Positions 34,901-41,617 of a DNA stretch of 64,000 nt are shown here, piece by piece. The stretch spans positions 1 through 64,000 of the forward strand of contig JAGYJW010000038.1 of NCBI GenBank assembly GCA_018401435.1, read 5' to 3'. Each line of letters starts with the position of its first letter. The first letter of the stretch is position 1. Under the pieces are notes generated by a model, which saw only the letters and a list, made by a program, of their open reading frames with translations, had not been told where the DNA came from and did not search any database. The translations under genes were made by a program, and so were the position numbers. The stretch is from Deltaproteobacteria bacterium. GTDB taxonomy: Bacteria; Myxococcota_A; UBA796; UBA2385.

Positions 34901-35386
34901 CCCTCATCGGCATCCTCCAGTCCCTGCACGACGACCTGGACGCCGCAGTGGCCGAGGCCTATGGCTGGCCCGCCGACCTGACCGACGAGGAGATCCTGGA
35001 GCGCCTGGTCGCCCTGAACCAGGAGCGCGCCGCCGAAGAGGCCCGCGGCCTGGTGCGCTGGCTGCGCCCCGACTTCCAGGCCCCCGCCCAGCAGCAGGTG
35101 GTCGCCCCGTCGAGCCCGAAGCCGACGACGAGGACGCGCCGCCGCCCGCCGCGCCCGCCGCCCGCCAGCCCTGGCCCAAGGACCCCCGGCCCGTGCCATG
35201 CATCGCTACGACGCCTCGCACGCCCTCGACGGCACGCCCTTCCCCGACGCCCCCCGCACCGCCGCCGAGCTGGCCGCCAGCTTCACGGGCGCTCGCGCCC
35301 CCGCAATCGCCGCCTCCCTGGCCACTCTCGCCGCCCTGGGCATCGTCGTGGCCGACGATCAGGGCGCCTTCGCCGCCCTCGGTTGA
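31954..35386 (+). CDS. MmeI-like type IIL restriction-modification enzyme, 3' end frameshifted
   Basis: TTG 31954 after GGGAGG starts a roughly 1140-residue single-chain enzyme. An N-terminal nuclease of D-x9-E-x-K type is seen at D71, E81 and K83 (RIDVYKRGHFIWENKQG), almost the same positions I recall for MmeI. The helical linker is followed by an N6-adenine methyltransferase with SAM motif DPACGAGNFLYV (residue 402) and catalytic NPPF at 568. The target-recognition part (about 33.9-34.7 kb) is visibly less GC-rich than the rest. After RWLRPDFQAP the C-terminus is only consistent with the family (PWPKDPRP..., RTAAELAASFTGAR) if two successive one-base deletions are restored, at about 35104-35108 (C run) and about 35193-35196. 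Uncorrected, the frame runs to 35427 with an Arg/Pro-rich tail. It cleaves and methylates its own site. No separate methylase or resolvase is adjacent. Confidence 0.85.
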
Positions 35387-35387
35387 G
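35317..35387. repeat. Direct repeat, copy 1 (end of the RM gene)
   Basis: The last about 70 bp of the restriction-modification gene (CCTGGCCAC...CGGTTGAG), including its stop, recur at 36750-36821 with about ten differences. The second copy is 1.4 kb downstream, on the far side of the first toxin-antitoxin module. Confidence 0.8.
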
Positions 35388-35422
35388 GCCCTCCGGGCCC
35401 CCGTCGCACAGATTTTACTTGA

Positions 35423-35451
35423 TTTGAAGTCAAAGCGCCTTAGCCTATAGG
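35423..35451 (+). promoter_or_regulatory. Promoter/operator of the DUF4258-MqsA module
   Basis: TTGAAG (35424-35429) and TATAGG (35446-35451) with a 16-bp spacer form a plausible sigma-70 promoter, 11 bp before the first start codon. The -35 overlaps the inverted repeat TTTGA-AG-TCAAA (35423-35434), a likely autorepression site for the downstream MqsA-like antitoxin. The AT-rich patch is unusual for this GC-rich genome. Confidence 0.6.
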
Positions 35452-35462
35452 GGATTGATCCG

Positions 35463-35750
35463 ATGTGCTTTGCACCACTTTCCGAGAGGGAGGTTCAGCA
35501 GACCCTACGAGCAGCCCTTGGCAATGGAGGGCGGGTGATCTTCCTGGGTCACGCCCTCGACCAAATGGACGAGCGGGACATAGACGAGCAGGTCGTGCGC
35601 CAGACCCTGTGGAGGGGAGCGCACGATGGCGTTGACATGGTGCGTGGCAACTGGCGGTATCGCAGACGCAGCGGGCCCTATGTCATCGTCGTCGAACTGC
35701 AGCCGGCTGCCACCGCAATTGTCGTTACTACGATTGATACGAGGTTGTGA
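35463..35750 (+). CDS. DUF4258-family toxin
   Basis: 95 residues from ATG 35463. The pattern HALDQMDERDIDEQVVRQTL followed by a basic beta segment (YRRRSGPYVIVVEL) fits DUF4258, small BrnT/RelE-like folds that occur with HTH antitoxins. The next gene overlaps its stop (GTGA or TGATG) and carries an MqsA-like zinc finger plus HTH, so this is the toxin of a type II pair. The likely action is RNA cleavage; the catalytic residue is not assigned. Confidence 0.75.
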   Translation: MCFAPLSEREVQQTLRAALGNGGRVIFLGHALDQMDERDIDEQVVRQTLWRGAHDGVDMVRGNWRYRRRSGPYVIVVELQPAATAIVVTTIDTRL

Positions 35751-36280
35751 TGAACTGTGTTGTTTGCGGCGAACGTACGCGCCCGCCCAGCCTGGAAACC
35801 GTGCCCTACCGTGCCGCCCCCGGCGTGAAGCTGGAAGGCGTCGCGGTCTACCACTGCTCCAACCCCAAGTGCGGGGAGAGCTTCACCGAATACCCCAACC
35901 TGGCCGGCCTCGAAGCCCAGATCGCCGAGCGGGTGGCCCGCCGTCCGGGGCGCCTGGACGGACGCAGCCTGCGCTTCTTGCGACGGGCCCTGGACTGGTC
36001 GGGACAGGACATGGCGCGGCACCTGGGCGTGCAGGCCGAGACGGTCTCGCGCTGGGAGAATGGCGCCCTGACCATGGCCGAGCCATCCGAGCGGCTGCTT
36101 CGGCTGTGCGTGCTCTACCGGGGCAGCCACAGCATGGCCGACTTGGAGACCCAGCTGGCGCGCACGGGTGAGGCGGCCCCCGACGCCCCGCTGGTGGTGG
36201 ACCTGCGGGCCCTGGCCCCCGCCTCCAACGGTGGCCGCATCGCCGCCAACCCGGCGGCCCACCTGGCGCTGGTCGCATGA
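35750..36280 (+). CDS. MqsA/YgiT-family antitoxin
   Basis: 176 residues, starting at ATG 35750 (a GTG three bases earlier also overlaps the toxin stop). An N-terminal zinc finger has CVVC (residues 3-6) and CSNPKC (about 37-42, a wider gap than in E. coli MqsA). An Xre-type helix-turn-helix follows (RALDWSGQDMARHLGVQAET then VSRWENG). As an antitoxin it would bind the DUF4258 protein and repress the operon at the palindrome upstream. Its length is greater than MqsA (131) owing to a C-terminal tail of about 50 residues. The next gene overlaps by 4 bp. Confidence 0.8.
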   Translation: MNCVVCGERTRPPSLETVPYRAAPGVKLEGVAVYHCSNPKCGESFTEYPNLAGLEAQIAERVARRPGRLDGRSLRFLRRALDWSGQDMARHLGVQAETVSRWENGALTMAEPSERLLRLCVLYRGSHSMADLETQLARTGEAAPDAPLVVDLRALAPASNGGRIAANPAAHLALVA

Positions 36281-36735
36281 GCGGCGACGTGCGGGCCACC
36301 TGGCTGCTGGCCTGCCGCCAGGTCATCCCCAACGCGATGGGGGGCGACTTCAGCGCGGTCGGCATCCTGGATAGCGTGGTGGTGGCGCGCGTCCCCAGCG
36401 TGGCCCAGGGCTTCGGCCTGCTGCTGCGCTTGGAACGGGACGACACGGAGCCCGCACAGCGGGTGCTGGTGGAGCTCTTCCGGGGCAGCGGTGAAGGCGC
36501 CCAGCTCATCAAAGAGACCGAAGCGCTCTTCATGCCGGGCCTGGCCGCCACCTATGCCTTCGTGTCCTTCCGACTGCTGCGCGCCTTGGACCTGGGCCCG
36601 CTTGAATTCAGCTCCCGCTTCAAGGTGGATGGTGGCCGGTGGCGCAAGGGCCCCAGCCACAGCCTGCGGGTGCACCTGGCCGACGGCGCCGAAGCGCTCG
36701 CCGCCGGCCTGGACGCCCTGCCGCCCCTGGGCTGA
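36277..36735 (+). CDS. DUF6941-like protein, linked to an antitoxin gene (copy A)
   Basis: 152 residues, starting at the ATGA overlap with the MqsA-like gene. Recognisable features are LLACRQVIPNAMGGDFSAVG near the N-terminus and WRKGPSHSLRVHL near the C-terminus, with a beta-sandwich-like alternation in between. It is a paralogue of the protein at 37744-38217: both have L-x-C-x-x-VI-x-x-A, F-G-x-L-x-R and a DGG-x-W-R-E/K segment. I assign it to DUF6941 with moderate confidence. Its strict coupling to a toxin-antitoxin operon suggests a third component. Confidence 0.65.
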   Translation: MSGDVRATWLLACRQVIPNAMGGDFSAVGILDSVVVARVPSVAQGFGLLLRLERDDTEPAQRVLVELFRGSGEGAQLIKETEALFMPGLAATYAFVSFRLLRALDLGPLEFSSRFKVDGGRWRKGPSHSLRVHLADGAEALAAGLDALPPLG

Positions 36736-36749
36736 GGTCACCCCAGCGC

Positions 36750-36821
36750 CCTGGCCACCCTCGCCGCCCTGGGCATCGTCGTGGCCGAAGCCCAAGGCGC
36801 CTTCGCCGCCCCTGGGTTGAG
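36750..36821. repeat. Direct repeat, copy 2 (remnant of an RM 3' end)
   Basis: This matches the last about 70 bp of the restriction-modification gene (see 35317-35387), including the ALGIVVA peptide and TTGAG end. It is not in frame with any gene here. It sits between the first toxin-antitoxin module and the higB remnant. Confidence 0.8.
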
Positions 36822-36871
36822 CGGGTCTGCGGCGATTTTGTCAAAACTGCTCCCACCATGGGAGCACCTCG

Positions 36872-37122
36872 TTGGGGGCAGGGGCGAGCTTCTTCAATCA
36901 GAGAAGCTTGAAAGGCCTGATCGAACAGCATCCAAAAGCGGAGAAGTCGCTCCGCGACTGGTTGTCGATGGTCAAAGCTGCTTGCTGGGAAAACTCCCAG
37001 CAGCTTCAAGCGTCGTCCACCCACGCGCCGTCCACTTCCTTTGGTTCGGCAGCCACGGGGCCTATGACGACATCGACGCGGCCACTGTCAGCTACGTCCC
37101 CGAGAGGAGCACGCCACCATGA
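36872..37122 (+). pseudogene. higB: higB toxin remnant (frameshift and internal deletion)
   Basis: Two frames contain halves of a HigB-type RNase toxin. The first, starting about 36872, reads LIEQHPKAEKSLRDWLSM then VKAACWENSQQLQAS, typical of the HigB N-terminal helices. The second, in another frame, reads VHFLWFGSHGAYDDIDAATV, the HigB C-terminal strand and acidic tail. About 28 central residues (the core strands) are missing and the frame is shifted near 37010-37035. The second frame ends with an ATGA overlap on the higA start, as expected for an original higB-higA operon. The toxin is therefore inactive. Confidence 0.75.
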
Positions 37123-37754
37123 CCAAGCCAATTCGCACGGAACAGGACTTGGACGCGGCCCTTGAGCGCATCAGCCAGCTCATGGGCGCCGCACCGGGCA
37201 GCGCCGAGGCCGACGAGCTGGAAGTGCTGGGCACGCTGGTGGAGGCCTACGAGGCCCGGAACCACGAGATCGCCCCCGGGGATCCCCTCGAAGTCATTCG
37301 CTTCAAGATGAAGGAGCTGGGGATCAGCCAGAATGAGCTGGGGCGCCGCGCCTGCATTCCCAGCGGGCGCGTATCCGAGATCCTGTCGGGCAGGCGGGAG
37401 CTGACGCTGAGTCTGGTCATGGCCCTCGCGGGTGGGCTGGGCATCTCGCCGGCGCTGTTGGTGGGCGGTGCAGCCCAGGGGGCGGGTTGGACCACCCTGG
37501 TGTTTACGCCCGGCCTGGCCGCCTTGCTTCACAAGCGCTGCGCAGACCAGGGCCTCTCGATGAACCGTCTGCTCGCTGATGCCTTCACCGGAGCGGTGAC
37601 CACCACGTGCAGCGCTGGCCGCACGGTTCATCCCGATGTTGCAGCAGGGGCTCCTTCCTTCGCCTCTTCGCTTCGCCTCCCTCAGACACCCGATGGGTCC
37701 AGCCTGCAGTGCTCAGATACGATCGCGTTGTATTGGGGGCCGCATGCCGCTTGA
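37119..37754 (+). CDS. higA: HigA-family antitoxin with an unusual C-terminal extension
   Basis: ATG 37119 overlaps the higB remnant stop. Residues 1-120 are a normal HigA: helical N-terminus with LEVLGTLVEAYEARNHEI, then an HTH (LGISQNELGRRACIPSGRVS, SEILSGRRELTL). Normal HigA ends near here, but the frame continues for about 90 residues, including GLAALLHKRCADQGLSMNRL, which looks ribbon-helix-helix-like (HicB-type). It could be a fusion or readthrough into decayed sequence. With the toxin destroyed, the antitoxin may act only as a DNA-binding regulator. Its end overlaps the next gene by 11 bp. Confidence 0.75.
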   Translation: MTKPIRTEQDLDAALERISQLMGAAPGSAEADELEVLGTLVEAYEARNHEIAPGDPLEVIRFKMKELGISQNELGRRACIPSGRVSEILSGRRELTLSLVMALAGGLGISPALLVGGAAQGAGWTTLVFTPGLAALLHKRCADQGLSMNRLLADAFTGAVTTTCSAGRTVHPDVAAGAPSFASSLRLPQTPDGSSLQCSDTIALYWGPHAA

Positions 37755-38217
37755 GTGCGACCACCTGCTGTTGTGCGACAGGGTGATCGAGGACGCCGCA
37801 ACCAGCACCGTCAGTGCCATCTCGCTCTATGAGCAGATCAGCACGACCAACTTTCCAGCCCTTCACCCCCAGTTTGGCGTGCTCTGTCGCTTTACCTGGG
37901 TCGGACCCGACCGCCCCGACCGCCTGACGCTGGGCCTGCGCCTGACGCGTCACGAAGAGGGTTTCGCGCCTGTCGTCTCACTGGAGTTCGAGTCAGAGGT
38001 CCAACTGAGCAGCGATCGGGTCCGATTCTTTCACAACTTCCCCTTCTTGCGTTTGAAGCAGGCGGGCCTGGTCAGCTTTGCCATGGATGTGCGCGAGGAC
38101 GGCGGTCCATGGCGGGAGGCGGCGCGGGCGAGCTTGACCGTTGCGAAGCTCGAGATCACACCGGAGATGCAGGCGCAGCTTGACCAGCTGCAGAAGTCGG
38201 ACGAGCGGGGGCAGTAG
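37744..38217 (+). CDS. DUF6941-like protein, linked to an antitoxin gene (copy B)
   Basis: 157 residues from ATG 37744. The start overlaps the higA tail by 11 bp. Landmarks are LLLCDRVIEDAATSTVSAIS and FGVLCRFTW near the N-terminus, then EDGGPWREAARASLTV near the C-terminus, with a charged helical end. It is paralogous to the protein at 36277-36735. There is no signal or membrane segment. Repeated association with antitoxin genes suggests a function in these modules, although such small DUF proteins also occur alone. Confidence 0.65.
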   Translation: MPLECDHLLLCDRVIEDAATSTVSAISLYEQISTTNFPALHPQFGVLCRFTWVGPDRPDRLTLGLRLTRHEEGFAPVVSLEFESEVQLSSDRVRFFHNFPFLRLKQAGLVSFAMDVREDGGPWREAARASLTVAKLEITPEMQAQLDQLQKSDERGQ

Positions 38218-38271
38218 CCGCAGCTGACCGGGGGGCCGCCGCCCCGCCCCAGCCCGCGCTATCCTCCCCCC

Positions 38272-39843
38272 ATGCGCCGCCCCCTCCTCCTCCTCGCCCT
38301 GCTGGTCGGCCTCGCGCTGCCCTTTCTGGGCAAGCCGGTGCACCTGGATGATGCCAACTTCTTGCGGCTGGCGCAGGGGGCGCGGCTGGACGCCTGGCGG
38401 CCCCACGCGGTGCGCATCAACTGGCAGGGGCAGGAGCAGGCGGCCTTTGATGTGCTGAGCAACCCGCCGGGCATCGCCTGGTGGCTGGCCCCGGTGTTGG
38501 ACCAGCCGGTCTGGGTGTTGCACCTGTGGATGCTGCCCTGGCTGGTCCTGCTGGTGGCCGGGGCCTGGATGCTGGCCCGGCGCTTTGGCGGCGGCGAGGA
38601 TCGCGCGGCTGCGGGGGCGCTGCTGCTGGCTGGCGGCCCCCTGGCGCTGCTGGCCACCCAGTCGCTGATGCCCGATCTGCCGCTGCTGGCCTGCGCCCTG
38701 GCGGGCCTGGGCGGGCTGGTGCTTGCACCCACGGGTGGCCTGGCCCGGCGTTGGCCCTGGGCCCTGCTGCTGGGCTGCGCGGCCCTCTTCCGCTACAGCG
38801 GCCTCGCCCTGCTGCCCCTCGTGGTGCTTTGGGCCCTGCTGCACCGGGAACGGCGCGGGGCGCTGATCCTGGGCGTGGCGGCGGCGGCGCCCATCTCGGC
38901 CTTGCTGCTGCACGACGCCCTGGCCTATGGGCAGCTTCACCTGCTGGCCATGCAGGGCTTTCAGGCGGCCGAGGGGGTGGGCGCCCGCGCCGGGCTGCGC
39001 CGGCTGATCGCCCTGGTGGCCATGCTGGGCGGCGCGGGCGTCTTGCCCATCTTGTGTTGGGCCAGACCCAAGGCAGCGGCCGTTGGGGGCGCCTTGGGCC
39101 TTGTTTTGGGCCTGACCGGCGTCTGGCTGAGTGAGCAGGGGGGGGTGGCGGCGCTGGGCACCCTGCTGGCGGCGACGGCCGGGGGCGCCAGCCTGGGTGG
39201 GGCGGCCGGCCAGTCGGACCGCGACGCCTTGTGGTTGCAGGCCTGGCTCTTTGGGGGCCTGGTCTTCTTGTTGCAGCTGCGTTTTGCGGCGGCCCGCTAC
39301 TGGCTGCCCTTCTTCGCCCCGGCGGTGCTGATCCCCCTTCGATTGGCACCCCGGGGCCTGCTGCGGGGGGCGGCGCTGCTGAGCACGGTGCTGGGGCTCT
39401 TTCTGGCGGCTGCGGACCAGGACCTCGCCCGGGCCCAGGCCCGGCTGGCGGCTTCGGTGCTGGACCGGGCCAGTGGAGAGACGGGGATCTTTGCCGGTCA
39501 TTGGGGATTTCAGCACCACCTGGAGGCGGCGGGCTGGGTGGCGCTGGAGGAGGACGCGCCCATTCCTGCCGAGACGCTCTTTGCCGTGTCTGCGGTGGCC
39601 TGGCCCCAGTCTCCGGCACCGGGGGCCTGCCTGAAGCCCGAGGGGCGCTTTGTGGATGCCGCGCCGTATTGGCGCCCCCGCATCCACAGCGCGACGGCGG
39701 CGGTCAACATCCACGCCGATGTGGTGAGCGACCGGCCGCCGGTCGAGAGCTATGCGCCCTGGGGCTTTGGGGGCGATCCGCTGGATGTCGTGACGCTGTG
39801 GCGGGGCTGCCCCACCCGCACGGATCCGGCCCCGGCCCGATAG
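38272..39843 (+). CDS. Polytopic GT-C-like membrane protein
   Basis: 523 residues from ATG 38272, preceded by the -10-like TATCCT. About 10 hydrophobic segments span residues 5-400. A short acidic motif after the first segment (KPVHLDDANFLRLA) matches the DD loop of GT-C (PMT/ArnT-like) glycosyltransferases. The last 110 residues are soluble, with a beta-rich fold. No sugar-lipid synthesis genes are adjacent, so the donor and acceptor are unknown. Confidence 0.7.
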   Translation: MRRPLLLLALLVGLALPFLGKPVHLDDANFLRLAQGARLDAWRPHAVRINWQGQEQAAFDVLSNPPGIAWWLAPVLDQPVWVLHLWMLPWLVLLVAGAWMLARRFGGGEDRAAAGALLLAGGPLALLATQSLMPDLPLLACALAGLGGLVLAPTGGLARRWPWALLLGCAALFRYSGLALLPLVVLWALLHRERRGALILGVAAAAPISALLLHDALAYGQLHLLAMQGFQAAEGVGARAGLRRLIALVAMLGGAGVLPILCWARPKAAAVGGALGLVLGLTGVWLSEQGGVAALGTLLAATAGGASLGGAAGQSDRDALWLQAWLFGGLVFLLQLRFAAARYWLPFFAPAVLIPLRLAPRGLLRGAALLSTVLGLFLAAADQDLARAQARLAASVLDRASGETGIFAGHWGFQHHLEAAGWVALEEDAPIPAETLFAVSAVAWPQSPAPGACLKPEGRFVDAAPYWRPRIHSATAAVNIHADVVSDRPPVESYAPWGFGGDPLDVVTLWRGCPTRTDPAPAR

Positions 39844-39862
39844 ACTTGCCGGCGGAGGCTGC

Positions 39863-41614
39863 ATGTACGACCTGAAGATCAGCGGTGGCACCTTGGTGGA
39901 CGGCAGCGGCCGGCCCGGCCTGCGCGGCGACCTCGCCATCGTCGGCGACCGCATCGTGGCGCTGGGGGACTGCCCCGGCCCGGCCCGGCGCACGGTGGAT
40001 GCCACGGGCTGCCTGGTCACGCCGGGCTTCGTGGACCTGCACACCCACTACGACGGCCAGGCCACCTGGGACGCCGAGCTGGCGCCTTCGTCCTGGCATG
40101 GCGTGACCACGGTGGTGATGGGCTCTTGCGGGGTGGGCTTCGCCCCCCTGGTGCGGGGCGAAGAGGACCGCCTGGTGGACCTGATGGAGGGGGTGGAGGA
40201 TATCCCCGGCTCGGCCCTGGCCGAGGGCATCCCCTGGGGCTGGAGCCGCTTTGCCGACTACCTCGACCAGGTGGACGCCCTGCCCCACGCTGTCGACCTG
40301 ATGGCCCATGTGCCCCATGACGCGCTGCGTCTCTACGTGATGGGGGACCGCGCGGCCGCGGGCGAGCCCGCCACCCCCGACGATGTCGCGGCGATGGCGG
40401 CTGAGCTGGCGCATGCCTTGGATGCGGGGGCGGTGGGCCTGTCCATCGGCCGCACCGACAACCACCGCACCGCCGCGGGGAGGCCCACCCCGGGCACCGA
40501 AGCACACAGAGACGAGCTGATGGGCCTGGCGGCGGTCTTTTCGGGGCGCGCCCTGGGCGTGCTGCAGGCCGTGTCCGACTTCGACCAGGAGAAGGGCCCC
40601 GACCGCTTTGACGGCGAGTTCGACCTGCTGGAGGAGATGGCGGAGGCGGCCGGCCGCCCCCTGTCCATATCCCTGATGCAGCGCATCAATGTGCCCGATC
40701 AGTGGGAGCGCATGCTGGCCCGGGTGGACGCGGCGGTGGCCCGGGGCGTCGATCTGCACGTGCAGGTGGCGCCCCGGCCCATCGGCGTGCTGTTGGGCCT
40801 GCGCACCACCTTCCACCCCTTCATGGGCCACCCCTCCTACAAGGCCATCTGCCACCTTCCATTGGCTGAGCAGGTCGCGGCCCTGAAGGATCCGTCTCTG
40901 CGGGCCCGCCTGCTTGCAGAGACGCCGGATAAGGTGGCCGGGGACGGCAGCCCGATGCCCCCCCTGGCCGACGCCCTGCTGGCGCGGGTGGGCGAGGCCG
41001 CCTACCTGATGTACCCCCTGGCCGACCCACCCGTCTACGAGCCCGATCTCGCCGATAGCATCGCCATGCGGGCCACCGCAGCAGGCCAGCCGGTGCTGGA
41101 AGCCCTGCTGGACGCCCTGCTGGAGGACGAGGGCCAGGCGATGGTCTACTTCGCCATCTTCAACTACCTGGGGCTGAACTTGGACGTGGTGCAACAGATG
41201 CTGTCCCACCCGCGCTCCTTGATCGGGCTGTCCGATGGCGGGGCCCATGTGGGCACCATCTGCGACGCCAGCTTCCCCAGCACCCTGCTGTCCTGGTGGG
41301 CCCGGGATCGGCCCCAGGGGCGCATCTCCGTCGAAGAGGCCGTGCGCCGGCTGACGGCCGAGCCCAGCGACTACCTGGGCCTGACCGACCGCGGGCGCCT
41401 GGCGCCGGGGCTGCTGGCGGACATCAACATCATCGACCACGCCGCCTTGTGTCTGCACCGGCCCGAGCTGCACGACGACCTGCCGGCGGGCGGCCGGCGC
41501 CTGCTGCAACGGGCCACCGGCTACCGGGCCACCATCAAGTCGGGCCAGCTCACCTTTGAAGAGGGGCGTGCCACCGGCGCCCAACCCGGTCGGGTGGTGC
41601 GCCTGGGGCGCTGA
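39863..41614 (+). CDS. Amidohydrolase family protein (N-acyl-D-amino-acid deacylase-like)
   Basis: 583 residues starting at ATG 39863 (GGAGG upstream). Amidohydrolase metal-site motif PGFVDLHTHYDGQATWD is at about residue 55-72 (DxHxH). Later segments include AGAVGLSIGRTDN and GLSDGGAHVGTICD, the latter the metal-binding Asp region seen in D-aminoacylases. It belongs with the N-acyl-D-amino-acid deacylase/dihydroorotase-like amidohydrolases that cleave amide bonds with one or two metals. The substrate is not evident. It is 19 bp after the GT-C-like gene, and convergent with the candidate selenoprotein (3-bp gap). Confidence 0.8.
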   Translation: MYDLKISGGTLVDGSGRPGLRGDLAIVGDRIVALGDCPGPARRTVDATGCLVTPGFVDLHTHYDGQATWDAELAPSSWHGVTTVVMGSCGVGFAPLVRGEEDRLVDLMEGVEDIPGSALAEGIPWGWSRFADYLDQVDALPHAVDLMAHVPHDALRLYVMGDRAAAGEPATPDDVAAMAAELAHALDAGAVGLSIGRTDNHRTAAGRPTPGTEAHRDELMGLAAVFSGRALGVLQAVSDFDQEKGPDRFDGEFDLLEEMAEAAGRPLSISLMQRINVPDQWERMLARVDAAVARGVDLHVQVAPRPIGVLLGLRTTFHPFMGHPSYKAICHLPLAEQVAALKDPSLRARLLAETPDKVAGDGSPMPPLADALLARVGEAAYLMYPLADPPVYEPDLADSIAMRATAAGQPVLEALLDALLEDEGQAMVYFAIFNYLGLNLDVVQQMLSHPRSLIGLSDGGAHVGTICDASFPSTLLSWWARDRPQGRISVEEAVRRLTAEPSDYLGLTDRGRLAPGLLADINIIDHAALCLHRPELHDDLPAGGRRLLQRATGYRATIKSGQLTFEEGRATGAQPGRVVRLGR

Positions 41615-41617
41615 GCC

